64,000 bases of DNA from Arthrobacter sp. zg-Y1110. GTDB lineage: Bacteria; Actinomycetota; Actinomycetes; Actinomycetales; Micrococcaceae. The stretch covers positions 2,542,001-2,606,000 of the forward strand of contig NZ_CP104272.1 of NCBI RefSeq assembly GCF_025244865.1. Direction: 5' to 3'. A model generated the notes under the pieces. That model worked only from the letters and a program-made list of their open reading frames with translations. It made no database searches and had not been told where the DNA came from. Position numbers and translations under genes: made by a program. Shown in pieces: positions 42,713 to 52,017 of this stretch (its first letter is position 1; each line of letters starts with the position of its first letter).

Positions 42713-45700
42713 CTGCCTCCCGGATGATCTCCTCGAGTTCGTCTTCGCCGGCCAGGTTGTACGGCCGGACCAGCTTGTCGGCGGCCACATAGTAGAAGGC
42801 AGCCCGTACCTGCTCCAGCGGAACCCCCTTGAGCCGTGCCCAGGCCAGCCGGTACACGGCGAGCTGCACGGACCGCACATCGAGCTTCTGCGACGACGGC
42901 GGAGCGCCGGTTTTCCAGTCGATGAGGTCCCACGTGCCGTCCGCGTCCTGGAACACGGCGTCAATCCGGCCGCGGACGACGACGGTGTCCACCTTGGTCT
43001 CCACCGGCACTTCGATGAAGGCCGGCGTCCGCTGCGCCCAGTCCGAGGCCTCGAACGTGGCAATCATGTCTTCCAGCTGATAGGCCTCATCCACATAGGC
43101 GTCGGCGGCCCCGGGGTATTCGTCGATGTCCAGCATGCCGCTGGCACCGAAGAACTCCTCGACCCAGGCGTGGAAGGCGGTGCCCTTGCGGGCGGCCATG
43201 CCCGGTTGCCGGGGAACCGGGCGGCGGAGCTGCCGGGTAACCTCCGCCGGGTTGTCCTTCAGATCCACCAGCATGGATGCCGAAATGTGGGCGGGGAGTT
43301 CCACCTGCACCACCTCGTTCGGCGGACGGTGCCTCGCCAGCACCAGTTCCGTTTCGCGGCTCCAGCGCCCGATCAGGGACGCAGCAGCGGTATCAGCAGG
43401 CTCGGGATCCTGCCCGGGCAGGCGTTCTTCTCCCTGGCCCGGCCCCTCTCCCACGGTCCCGTCCAAGTTCCGGGCCTTTGCCGCCCGGCTGCCGGCCGAT
43501 TCCAGCACGGCTTCCGCTGCGGCCTCCATTGCCTGCCGGCGCGGTCCCAGCGGGTCGACCGGCCAGACTGCCCGTTCCGCCTCGGCGTTGGCCGGGTTTT
43601 CCGTCCCTTCGTCCTCGGGCAGGACCCAGTGCAGGAGCCGGTAACCCGATGCTCCGGACTGCTCCAGGTCGTAGAGGTCCTGCAGGTACCGCGAGGGTGC
43701 CAGTGGTTTGGACCGTCCCCCGCCCCAGGCGGAGGAGGTGCAGATCAGCACGGACTTGGCGCGGGTGAACGCCACGTAGGCCAGCCGGCGTTCCTCACGT
43801 TCCGCATGGCCCTTGGCATCTTCGCTGAAGAGCTTTTCGCTTTCCAGCCAGGACTTCTGGTCTACCTGTTCCCAGTCCCACTGCGGCAGGTCCAGGCTGT
43901 CGCCGCGCAGGGTCCACGGGATGGCAGCGTCACCGCTGCTCCAGCGCGAATCCTTGTCATTGGGGAACGAGGCTTCGTTCAGGCCCGGAACCACCACGAT
44001 GTCCCATTCCAGGCCCTTGGATGCGTGGACCGTGAGGAGCTGGACCGCTTCCCGGCTCGGCTCAAGCGGCGTCACGGGCAGGCCGTTTTCCTCGGAGTTG
44101 GCCGCTTCCAGCCACGCCAGGAACGCGGCCAGATCCACCCGTTCGGCGGACGAGCTGAAGGTGGCTGCGGCGTCGATGAAGGCGTCGAGGTTCCGCCGGG
44201 ACTCGTGCAGGCTCACCCCGGGCTTGGCGGCGACCTCGATGTCGAGCAGGATCCGGCGTTCCACTTCCCCGATCAGCGTGGTCAGGTCCTCGCCGACAAA
44301 ACCGCGCAGGTCCCGGAGCTCGTTCCGCAGCCGGGTCAGGCGCTTCAGCCCCTCTTCGGAGAGGGACCTTCCGGCGTTGGACACCCAGCCGGGACGCGGC
44401 AGTGAGTCCACGGCTTCCACTAGACTGCCGGCCTCCACCAAATCCGCCTCCACTACGAGGTCCGGCCCTTCGTCCGGGCCGTGGATATCCGCAGCGTCGG
44501 CAACCCGCACGGCCCGTTCACGGACGCGGACCAGGTGCCGGGACCAGTCAGCCAGTGCCATGAGGTCCGCCGGCCCGATCCGCCACCGGGCTCCGGCCAG
44601 GATCCGCAGCATCGAATCGGAACGCCCCGGGTCACCCAGGACCCGCAGGACAGCGAGCAGGTCAACCACTTCCGGGGTGGACAGCAGTCCGCCCAGGCCG
44701 ACAATCTGCACCGGAATCCCCCGCTGCTCAAGTTCCTTGCGGATCGGTTCGAACTGCTTCCGCCCCCGGCACAGCACCGCCACCGTGGGCGTCAGTTCCT
44801 TCCCGCGGTCATCGTGCCCGCCGAGCTCCGCTTTGCGGCTGCGGTGGAACGCCACCTGCTCAGCTACGGCCTCGGCTTCCCCCAGGATCCGTTCCGGCGT
44901 GCCCTTGCCCGGCTCCACCGAGACATCACAGAGGTAGCGGCCCAGATACACCTCGCCCACGGGGGCGTTGGGCTTGGCCTGCAGCTCGGGTACGTGCGGC
45001 AGGCGCTGGTGCTTAAGCCACGGGGCAACCCCGTTGAGCGGGGTGGAGACGGTGTTGGCTGCCGCCAGCACGGAGGTGGAGTTCCGCCAGGCGACGGACA
45101 GGTTCGCCAGCGGCGCCAGTTCCCGGCCGGTGTCGGTGAACAGCGGGAACTTCTCCCGGAAGGTGCCGAGCTGGCCGGCCGAGGCCCCGCGGAACCCGTA
45201 AATGGACTGATGCGGGTCACCCACGGCGGTGACGGAACGCCCGTCGCCGAACAGGTTGGAGAAAAGCACCATCTGCGCGTGGGAGGTGTCTTGGAACTCG
45301 TCCAGCAGCACCACCTTGAACTTGGCGCGCTCCATTTCCACGGCTTCGGGGATGGTGGCGGCAATCCGGGCGGCCAGTTCCACGAGGTCGCCGAAGTCGA
45401 GCTGCCGGCGTTCCGCCTTGGCCTGCCGGTACGCTTCCACCAGTTCGGTCACGGAGATGCGCGTGCGGAGGCGGTTGATCAGCTTCCTGGCTGCCTGGGT
45501 GGGTTCCTTCGGCTTGCCGAACTGATACGGCAGGGCCGTCACCGCGGCCACGTGGGCTTCGAGCTCGGCGCGTACTTGGGCGGGGGTGCGCAGGTGTTCG
45601 GAGCATTCGCCGGCCATCTGCAGCACCGCGCCGACCAGGGTGGACTTGGCTGCGGTGAAGTGTTCGTATTCCCCGGAATAGGCTTCCACCACTTCATTGG

Positions 45701-46223
45701 CCAGCTGCCAGGACTGCGCGCCGCCGAGCATGACGGAATCGCGTTCGACGCCGATCCGCAGGCCGTAGTCGTTCACGATGCCGTTCGCGTAGGAATGGTA
45801 GGTGGAAACGCTTGGTTCCATCCGTTCCTCGCCGCCGCCGGCAGTGTCCGGGTCCGCTGCTCCGCCGGGTCCGGCGTCGAGCTGGTGGTAGAGCAGGTTC
45901 AGGCGCGCGCGGATGCGGGTGGCCAGCTCGCCGGCCGCCTTGCGGGTGAAGGTGACCCCGAGGATCTGTTCGGGCCGGACCAGTTCGTTGGCCACGAGCC
46001 AGACAACCCGGTCCGCCATGGTCTTGGTTTTGCCCGACCCGGCACCGGCAATGACCAGCAGGGGTTCGAGGGGACCTTCGATGATTCCGGCCTGGTCCTC
46101 AGTGGGGTACTGCACCGGCGAATTCGGATCGGTGTGCAGCAGTTCCGCCAGCTCCCGGGCGGAGTACTTCGGAACGGGCGCCGCTTCCGGCAGCTCCCCC
46201 GGTACCGTTACGGGCGCACTCAC
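42687..46223 (-). CDS. adnB: AdnB-type helicase-nuclease subunit
   Basis: An 1178-aa UvrD-like motor with C-terminal RecB-family nuclease: Walker A AGAGSGKTKTM, Walker B LLDEFQDTSHAQ, QSIYGFRGAS, motif VI YVAFTRAKSVLICTS, and nuclease motif GRIDAVFQDADGTWDLIDWK with the downstream QLAVYRLAW. Both ATPase and nuclease appear intact. With AdnA it forms the actinobacterial double-strand-break end-resection machine. Coupled to adnA by a 4-nt overlap. Three stretches of about 20-60 residues near 130 and 900-960 look low-complexity. Confidence 0.93.
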   Translation of the reverse strand: MSAPVTVPGELPEAAPVPKYSARELAELLHTDPNSPVQYPTEDQAGIIEGPLEPLLVIAGAGSGKTKTMADRVVWLVANELVRPEQILGVTFTRKAAGELATRIRARLNLLYHQLDAGPGGAADPDTAGGGEERMEPSVSTYHSYANGIVNDYGLRIGVERDSVMLGGAQSWQLANEVVEAYSGEYEHFTAAKSTLVGAVLQMAGECSEHLRTPAQVRAELEAHVAAVTALPYQFGKPKEPTQAARKLINRLRTRISVTELVEAYRQAKAERRQLDFGDLVELAARIAATIPEAVEMERAKFKVVLLDEFQDTSHAQMVLFSNLFGDGRSVTAVGDPHQSIYGFRGASAGQLGTFREKFPLFTDTGRELAPLANLSVAWRNSTSVLAAANTVSTPLNGVAPWLKHQRLPHVPELQAKPNAPVGEVYLGRYLCDVSVEPGKGTPERILGEAEAVAEQVAFHRSRKAELGGHDDRGKELTPTVAVLCRGRKQFEPIRKELEQRGIPVQIVGLGGLLSTPEVVDLLAVLRVLGDPGRSDSMLRILAGARWRIGPADLMALADWSRHLVRVRERAVRVADAADIHGPDEGPDLVVEADLVEAGSLVEAVDSLPRPGWVSNAGRSLSEEGLKRLTRLRNELRDLRGFVGEDLTTLIGEVERRILLDIEVAAKPGVSLHESRRNLDAFIDAAATFSSSAERVDLAAFLAWLEAANSEENGLPVTPLEPSREAVQLLTVHASKGLEWDIVVVPGLNEASFPNDKDSRWSSGDAAIPWTLRGDSLDLPQWDWEQVDQKSWLESEKLFSEDAKGHAEREERRLAYVAFTRAKSVLICTSSAWGGGRSKPLAPSRYLQDLYDLEQSGASGYRLLHWVLPEDEGTENPANAEAERAVWPVDPLGPRRQAMEAAAEAVLESAGSRAAKARNLDGTVGEGPGQGEERLPGQDPEPADTAAASLIGRWSRETELVLARHRPPNEVVQVELPAHISASMLVDLKDNPAEVTRQLRRPVPRQPGMAARKGTAFHAWVEEFFGASGMLDIDEYPGAADAYVDEAYQLEDMIATFEASDWAQRTPAFIEVPVETKVDTVVVRGRIDAVFQDADGTWDLIDWKTGAPPSSQKLDVRSVQLAVYRLAWARLKGVPLEQVRAAFYYVAADKLVRPYNLAGEDELEEIIREAAKTPSAGY

Positions 46224-49200
46224 TCGGTGACCTGCTTTCCTTCAGCACAGATGGGACAAATTTCGGGCAGCCGGCAGCCGTTCCCGCCAAAACCGCTGCG
46301 GCCCGGGTCGTGAACGGTCTCGAAGAACGCGGCGGACATCAGGGCCGCCGCACTGCGGACCATATCGCGCGCTGTGGTGTCATCGGGATCCAGCGGCGGC
46401 TGTTCCTGGACGGAAACACCCTTGTTCGTGGTGCCCAGCTGCACCAGGGCGGCTCCGCCGGGCACCGCAGGGGCGTCCGGCAGCGCACCTTCCCGCACCG
46501 CCTCCTGGTAGGCGGCCAGCTGCGGGTGGCCCTGCAGGTCGTCCTTTTTCGGGGCCGATTTGCCGGTCTTCAGGTCCACGATGAACAGCCGGCCGTGCTC
46601 GTCGGCTTCCAGCCGGTCGATCTGCCCGCGCAGCAGGGCGGTGCGGACGGCGCCGTCGATCTCCACCGGCAGTTCCACCTCGAAGTCTTTTTCGACCGCG
46701 ACGAGGGATCGGCCGCTGCGGCGCATGGTGAGGACGTATTCGGCGAGCTTGCGGACCATGGTTTCGGCCCGCTGGTAGTCCATCTGGCCCTCCCAGTTGT
46801 CCTTCATGCCCAGGGACGGCCAGCGTTTCTGCAGCTCCTGCACGTACTCACTGCCGGCGGCGTCGGGCATGTCCTGCGCAATGGAATGCACCAGCGTGCC
46901 CAGGGAACGGGCGAAGTCGGTGGCCTGCTCGCCGCCCGCAGCGGAGACGAACCAGCTCAGGGGCGACTTCAGCACGGCGTCGACCTTGGAGGGCGAGACC
47001 GGGATCCGCGCATCCGGGGGCAGGATCGGAGCGGTGCTGGACAGCGGCGCGAGGCCCCACCATTGCTCCGGATGGGCTCCGGGGACCGGAACGGGATGGT
47101 TCAGCATGGTCCCCAGGTGATGGACGGCTTCGGCGGCTGCTTCCGGATCTTCCGCGGGCTGCTGGGCGTAACGGCGCAGTTCCGCCACCAGCGAGCGCAG
47201 GGTGTGCGGGCGCAGGACTTCGGTGCGCTGCCGTTTTTCCGCCCCCGGTTCCAGCGGTGCCACGAGGTCCAGGAAGGACGAGGGCTGCTCGTCTTCGGAC
47301 GAGACGGCCGTGCAGATCAGTACTTCGCGGGCACGCGAAATAGCGGTGGAGAAGCTGCGCAGTTCGTCAAAGCGGATGGACTGCATGAGTGTCAACGGGC
47401 TGCGGTGTGCCCGGAAATTGTCGCCGTGCTCGACGGCTGCCACCAGCTCGCCGCTGCCCAGCAGTTCACCGCGCAGGCGCAGATTGGGCCACACATCCTG
47501 CTGGATGCCGGCGACTATCACCATCGGCCATTCCCGGCCGGCAGCACTGGCCGGGGTAAGCAGCTCCACCGCCTCGCGGCGCTGGGCACGGGCGGCCAAC
47601 GTATCCATGGGCAGCTCGGAACTGGTGAGGTAATCCAGGAACTGGGCCGGGGTGGAGCCGGGCAGCTGGTCGACATAGCGTTCCGCGGTCTGGAACAAGG
47701 CCATGATCGCGTCCAGGTCCCGGTCCGCGCGGGAGGCGCCCGGACCTCCGGACAGCGCCGTTTCCGCCCAGCGCTTGGACCAGCCGGAAACGGACCACAA
47801 AGCCCACAGGACGGTCTCCGCCGTGGCTCCCGGCTCCTGGACCGCTGTCCGGCCAGCGGCCAGCATGGCGGAAATGCGCTGGGCGGCCGGGCGGGCATCC
47901 CAGCTCAGGCCCGCAAGGGCCCGGCCGGATTCCGATTCCGGGTCCAGCAGCGACTCCACCAGCAGTACGTCGCTGGTCCGTCCGCCGCCGGCGCCGCGCT
48001 CTTCCCGGCGCAGGGCCTGCCGCAGCCGGCGCAGTTCCAGCGTGCTGGCGCCGCCGATCCGTGAAGTCAGCAGGGACACTGCCAGCTCGGGAGTCAGCAG
48101 CTCCGGATCCAGCACGACGGCGAACGCGTCCAGCAGCGGGCGGACGGCGGCTTCATCGCGGACCGCCCGTTCGGCGACGGGGACCTTGACTTCGATCCCC
48201 TGGCCGGTGAGGTAGCGCTGGAGGGCAGCCAGCTGGGCGCCGGTCCGGACAATGACGGCGATGTCCTCGAGCGAACGGCCCTGCAGCAGCTGCGCTTCCA
48301 GGATCCGCTGCGCCACGTAACGCTGCTCATGCATGGGGGTGTCCACCACATGGGCCTCGGCAGTACCCGCCGCCGGAGCGGCATCGGGTTCCGGCGCGTC
48401 GGGGCCCGGTGCGTCGTCGGGGGTTCCGCCGCCGCCTGGAACATTCGCCGGCGCTTTCCCGATGAACCGGGCATCGGCCACGGCGGTCCGGTAGGACGGC
48501 AGGGAGCCGACCACGGAAATCCGTGAGGCCGTCCGGGTCCAGGCTCCCGCCAGCGAACCGGTCAGCCGGTGTGAGGTGGTCAGGACGCTGGTCTGGAGGC
48601 GGCCGTTAAAATGCCTGCCCAGCTGGCCCACCAGATCCGGGCGGGCGCCGCGGAAGCCCTGGACCACGGTGTCGGGGCAGGCGGCGGCGATGGAGTCCCC
48701 AGTGCCGGCGAGCAGCGCGTAGAGGCTGTGGATGGCCGGGTTGGCTTCCTGCAGGTCATCCACCAGCACCAGCTGCTGGCGTTCCCGCTCGGCGGCCAGG
48801 AATTCCGGATCCGAGTGCAGGATGTTGAGGGCTGAAGTGATAATGCCTGCCGGATCGAAGGACTCCGGCATGCGCAGGTCCAGGACGTCCCGGTACTCGG
48901 CGTAGAGTTCCGCGGCGGCCACCCAGTCCGGACGGCCGTGCCGCTGTCCCAGCTCGCGCAGCTCCTCGGCGGAGATGCCGTACTCAATGACGCGGTCGAA
49001 GAGCTGGCGGATTTCCTGCCGGAAGCCGCGGGTCCCCAGGGCAAGGTCCAGGCTGTCCGGCCAGGGCAGTTCCGGCACCCCCTGCTGTCCGTGCCCGGCC
49101 AGCAGTTCCTTGATGATGACGTCCTGTTCGGCGCCGGAGAGCAGCTTCGGAGCCCGCGTGATGTAGGGCAGGCGGCCTTCGGTCTTGGCGCGCCGGATCA

Positions 49201-49525
49201 GGTCGAAGGCGTAGGAGGCCCAGGTGCGGGCGGGCGCGGTGCTCAGGGTTCCCTGCAGCCGTGCCGAGAGCGCATCCCGCAGGCCGGCAGCGGCAAGCCG
49301 TGACGGGGCGAGCATCAGCAGATGGGAAGGATCAAGCCCGTCGCGTTCAATCCGTGCGACGGCGGCTTCCACCAGGACGGTGGACTTGCCGGTTCCCGGC
49401 GCTCCGAGGACGAGCACGGGGCCGCTGCCCGTGGGCAGGTCCACCACGGCCTGCTGGTCTGCGCTGAGCCGGGGCGCTGACAATGCGCTTGCAGCCGGAC
49501 CGACGAGTTGGAGTTCAACGCTCAT
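46220..49525 (-). CDS. adnA: AdnA-type helicase-nuclease subunit
   Basis: An 1101-aa partner of AdnB. Walker A is GAPGTGKST (about 41-49), the Walker B stretch reads LVLVDDLQEANP rather than DEFQD, and motif VI-type sequence is weaker, as in AdnA where one motor is less canonical. The nuclease domain is intact (GQIDRLEADEHGRLFIVDLK, then QLAAYQEAV). The tail C-x5-C-x2-C (GCRLPEICPICAEG) with an upstream Cys is the Fe-S-cluster pattern typical of AddB/AdnA-type nucleases. It is coupled by overlaps to the ATL gene before and adnB after. Confidence 0.9.
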   Translation of the reverse strand: MSVELQLVGPAASALSAPRLSADQQAVVDLPTGSGPVLVLGAPGTGKSTVLVEAAVARIERDGLDPSHLLMLAPSRLAAAGLRDALSARLQGTLSTAPARTWASYAFDLIRRAKTEGRLPYITRAPKLLSGAEQDVIIKELLAGHGQQGVPELPWPDSLDLALGTRGFRQEIRQLFDRVIEYGISAEELRELGQRHGRPDWVAAAELYAEYRDVLDLRMPESFDPAGIITSALNILHSDPEFLAAERERQQLVLVDDLQEANPAIHSLYALLAGTGDSIAAACPDTVVQGFRGARPDLVGQLGRHFNGRLQTSVLTTSHRLTGSLAGAWTRTASRISVVGSLPSYRTAVADARFIGKAPANVPGGGGTPDDAPGPDAPEPDAAPAAGTAEAHVVDTPMHEQRYVAQRILEAQLLQGRSLEDIAVIVRTGAQLAALQRYLTGQGIEVKVPVAERAVRDEAAVRPLLDAFAVVLDPELLTPELAVSLLTSRIGGASTLELRRLRQALRREERGAGGGRTSDVLLVESLLDPESESGRALAGLSWDARPAAQRISAMLAAGRTAVQEPGATAETVLWALWSVSGWSKRWAETALSGGPGASRADRDLDAIMALFQTAERYVDQLPGSTPAQFLDYLTSSELPMDTLAARAQRREAVELLTPASAAGREWPMVIVAGIQQDVWPNLRLRGELLGSGELVAAVEHGDNFRAHRSPLTLMQSIRFDELRSFSTAISRAREVLICTAVSSEDEQPSSFLDLVAPLEPGAEKRQRTEVLRPHTLRSLVAELRRYAQQPAEDPEAAAEAVHHLGTMLNHPVPVPGAHPEQWWGLAPLSSTAPILPPDARIPVSPSKVDAVLKSPLSWFVSAAGGEQATDFARSLGTLVHSIAQDMPDAAGSEYVQELQKRWPSLGMKDNWEGQMDYQRAETMVRKLAEYVLTMRRSGRSLVAVEKDFEVELPVEIDGAVRTALLRGQIDRLEADEHGRLFIVDLKTGKSAPKKDDLQGHPQLAAYQEAVREGALPDAPAVPGGAALVQLGTTNKGVSVQEQPPLDPDDTTARDMVRSAAALMSAAFFETVHDPGRSGFGGNGCRLPEICPICAEGKQVTE

Positions 49526-49983
49526 GGTTCCACTTCATCATGTCCCTCCGACATTCCTGATATCGGTGCCCCCGGTGGTTGCCGGCCGGTGGAGTCCGGC
49601 GTCTCCGGGGCGACCCGCAGGGTGTTCTGCAGACCGGTCCGCAGGCGGTCCAAACGGTCCCATTCCGCCTCGTCGGGCTGCCAGCGGGCGGCTTCGATCC
49701 GCACCCGGTAGCCCGCGCCGTCGTCGTCCGCCGTCCCGCGCACCGGGGTGCCCTCGAGCCGGTAGTGTTCCCAGGCGCGCCCTTCATGGCAGCGCGGGGG
49801 TTGTCCCGAGGACCGCAGGACCCGCCACCAGCACACCTCGGAGCCGCGTGCGGACATTACTGCGCCCACCTGCCGCGGGCCGCCGGCGTCGAGCAGTTCG
49901 GCAATGTCCCCATAGGAGAGCACCCGTCCGGGCGGTATGAGATCGGCCACAGCCAGCACCGCGTCGGCGTAGTCCCTGCGCAT
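49522..49983 (-). CDS. alkyltransferase-like (ATL) protein
   Basis: A 153-aa DNA-binding protein homologous to the C-terminal domain of O6-methylguanine methyltransferase (ADAVLAVADLIPPGRVLSYGDIAELL). The reactive-Cys motif PCHRV is replaced by CWWRV (51-55), so Trp52 stands at the acceptor position; this marks an ATL protein that binds but does not repair alkylated bases. ATG at 49983 has no clear ribosome site. Its TGA overlaps the adnA ATG. C-terminal residues 110-153 are an unrelated Pro-rich tail. Confidence 0.85.
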   Translation of the reverse strand: MRRDYADAVLAVADLIPPGRVLSYGDIAELLDAGGPRQVGAVMSARGSEVCWWRVLRSSGQPPRCHEGRAWEHYRLEGTPVRGTADDDGAGYRVRIEAARWQPDEAEWDRLDRLRTGLQNTLRVAPETPDSTGRQPPGAPISGMSEGHDEVEP

Positions 49984-50058
49984 ATCCAGTAGGGTACCGA
50001 CGCCGGCGGCGCCGCCGCCAATCCCGGGAATGTCACCGCTCCCCGATAGGTTTGAGGC

Positions 50059-50781
50059 ATGAACAGCTGGCATGAACTTCCCCGGGCGGCCTTCGACCTG
50101 GAGACCACGGGCCGGGACCCGCAGACCGCGCGGATCGTCACCGCATCCATCATCCTGGTCAACGGCCGGGGCGAAACCCTGCAGCACCACGAGTGGCTGG
50201 CCTGCCCCGAGATCCCGATCCCCGCCGAGGCGGCAGCCATCCACGGCATCACCAATGAACGCGCCCGGGCGGAGGGCGGGAACCCTGCCGCCGTCACGGC
50301 CGAGGTGGCCGAGGTGCTGGCCGGCATGTTCGCAGCAGGCATTCCCGTCCTGGCTTTCAACGCCTGCTATGACTTCACGGTCCTGGCCCGCGAATGCGAA
50401 CGCTTCGGCCTCACGGCTCCCCATCCGGTTCCCGTCATCGACCCGTACATCCTGGACAAGCAGGTGGACCGGTTCCGCCGCGGCAAGCGCACCCTCACCG
50501 CCATGGCCGAGCACTACGGCGTGGGGTTCGAGAATGCGCATACCTCAGCGGCCGACGTCGCGGCCACCCTTTCCGTGGCAGCAGTCATGGCCGCGAAGTA
50601 TCCGGAACTGCAGTGCGATGCGCGCACCCTCCACGAGTCCCAGGTCGGCTGGGCCGCAGCCCAGGCTGCCAGCTTCCAGGAATACCTCCGGCGCCGGGAA
50701 CCGGAAGCCGTGATCGACGGCAGCTGGCCGTTCCGTGCCGCGCCGGACCACGCGCCCGGGTCCGTCCTCGACCCGGCCTGA
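50059..50781 (+). CDS. DEDDh 3'-5' exonuclease (DnaQ-like)
   Basis: A 240-aa exonuclease with all three motifs: Exo I FDLETTGRDP, Exo II FNACYDFTVLARE and Exo III HTSAADVAATLSV, which makes it a DEDDh type. It resembles the stand-alone DNA polymerase III epsilon-like exonucleases of actinobacteria. Role: proofreading-like trimming of 3' DNA or RNA ends; not proven. Divergent from the ATL-adnAB operon across 75 bp. Confidence 0.88.
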   Translation: MNSWHELPRAAFDLETTGRDPQTARIVTASIILVNGRGETLQHHEWLACPEIPIPAEAAAIHGITNERARAEGGNPAAVTAEVAEVLAGMFAAGIPVLAFNACYDFTVLARECERFGLTAPHPVPVIDPYILDKQVDRFRRGKRTLTAMAEHYGVGFENAHTSAADVAATLSVAAVMAAKYPELQCDARTLHESQVGWAAAQAASFQEYLRRREPEAVIDGSWPFRAAPDHAPGSVLDPA

Positions 50782-50848
50782 CCCTTCCGCGGCTGCCGTC
50801 CCGGCTCCTTCACGGGCCGTCACTTTGGCCGGAGCGCGGCAGCCAACA

Positions 50849-50857
50849 TGCGATACT
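50849..50857 (+). promoter_or_regulatory. extended -10 promoter element upstream of metNIQ
   Basis: TGCGATACT (extended TG-N-GATACT) with a weak -35 TTGGCC at 50825-50830. If used, the transcript starts near 50864 and has a leader of about 170 nt before metN. Confidence 0.4.
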
Positions 50858-50863
50858 GGTAAC

Positions 50864-51036
50864 TGTGTTTGGCGCTGATGGCGCCCCAGGCGTACCCGCG
50901 TTCTTACGCGCGCGTACCGTCTCGCGCCACGAGATTGGCAGGCACCCTCCGCACAGCCGGCATTTGGGCACGGCACAGAACCGTGCCCCTTTCCCCATGC
51001 TCCGGTCCGGCCATTGAACGCATATGACGAGGACGA
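50864..51036 (+). promoter_or_regulatory. long structured 5' leader of metNIQ with terminator-like hairpin
   Basis: The leader contains several local stems (GGCGC/GCGCC, CTCG/CGAG) and a perfect 8-bp hairpin GGGCACGG/CCGTGCCC at 50966-50988 followed by CTTT. An upstream GGCAC (50941-50945) could pair instead with GTGCC (50983-50987), so an attenuation switch is possible. I could not fit the SAM-I or SAM-IV riboswitch consensus or a T-box. Ribosome site GAGGACGA precedes ATG. Confidence 0.45.
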
Positions 51037-52017
51037 ATGATCACAGTTACCGACCTTCGCAAGGTCTACCGGCAGGGCGACCGCATGGTCACTGCACTGG
51101 ACGGCGTGAGCCTGAGCGTGCCCAAGGGTTCGATCCACGGGATCATCGGCCACTCCGGTGCCGGAAAGTCCACTCTGGTCCGCTGCCTGACCCTGCTGGA
51201 CCGGCCGACGTCGGGCTCGGTCACCATCGACGGCCGTGAGCTGACCGCTGTGAAGGACTCCGAGATCCGCGCGGCCCGCCGCCGGATCGGCATGGTGTTC
51301 CAGCACGCGAACCTCATGGACTCCCGCACCGCCGCCGCAAACATCGCCCACCCGCTGGAGCTGGTGGGCACGAAGAAGAGCGTCATCGACGCCCGGGTAA
51401 AGGAACTGCTGGCCCTCGTTGGCCTCGAAGGCAGCGCCGGAGCATACCCCGCCCAGCTTTCCGGCGGACAGAAGCAGCGCGTGGGCATCGCCCGGGCACT
51501 GGCCTCCGATCCGGATGTGCTCCTTTGCGATGAGCCGACCTCGGCCCTGGACCCCAGCACCACGGACGACATCCTGGACCTGATTTCCGATCTCACCCGC
51601 CGCCTGGACCTGACGGTCCTGATCATCACGCACGAGATGAACGTGGTGAAGCGGATCTGCGATTCGGTATCCCTGCTCGAGGCAGGACGGGTGGTGGAAC
51701 ACGGCCCGCTGCGCGAGGTTGCCTCCGACCTGCGCGGCCGGCTGGCCAAACAGCTGATCCCGCTGCCCGTAACGCCGCCGTCGCCCGGCGGCCCGGTCCT
51801 GGAACTGCTCTTCACGGGCCAGACCACGTCGGACCCGGTGCTTTCCGCGCTCACCCGCCGGTTCGACACCGATGTAAACGTCCTTGCCGGCAGCGTCGAG
51901 CTGCTGGCCGGCACCCGCTTCGGACGGCTGCGCATCCAGTTGGACACGCACACCGACATGGCCGCCGTCCATGAATACCTCGCCCTGCAGGGCGTCACCG
52001 TGGAGGTGGCAGCATGA
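51037..52017 (+). CDS. metN: methionine ABC transporter ATPase MetN
   Basis: A 326-aa ATPase: Walker A GHSGAGKST, signature LSGGQKQRVGIARAL, Walker B VLLCDEPTSALD, H-loop ITHEM, plus a C-terminal NIL domain (about 245-326, PVLELLFTGQTTSDPVLSAL) typical of MetN, through which methionine inhibits import. It overlaps metI by 4 nt. Clear operon metN-metI-metQ. Confidence 0.94.
   Translation: MITVTDLRKVYRQGDRMVTALDGVSLSVPKGSIHGIIGHSGAGKSTLVRCLTLLDRPTSGSVTIDGRELTAVKDSEIRAARRRIGMVFQHANLMDSRTAAANIAHPLELVGTKKSVIDARVKELLALVGLEGSAGAYPAQLSGGQKQRVGIARALASDPDVLLCDEPTSALDPSTTDDILDLISDLTRRLDLTVLIITHEMNVVKRICDSVSLLEAGRVVEHGPLREVASDLRGRLAKQLIPLPVTPPSPGGPVLELLFTGQTTSDPVLSALTRRFDTDVNVLAGSVELLAGTRFGRLRIQLDTHTDMAAVHEYLALQGVTVEVAA

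Noticed and set aside
42000..44405. 801-codon open frame on the plus strand opposite adnB
   Set aside because: It begins inside the permease gene and runs antisense to adnB; composition is shadow-like and no domain is recognisable. The minus-strand AdnB motifs explain the region.
46310..48064. 584-codon open frame opposite adnA
   Set aside because: Antisense reading of a high-GC gene; the AdnA nuclease and helicase motifs lie on the other strand.
50864..51036. SAM-I or SAM-IV riboswitch, or T-box, upstream of metNIQ
   Set aside because: The conserved core sequences of these classes (for example the GGCAACC and GGTG-type junctions) could not be aligned. Only a structured leader with a terminator-like stem is supported.
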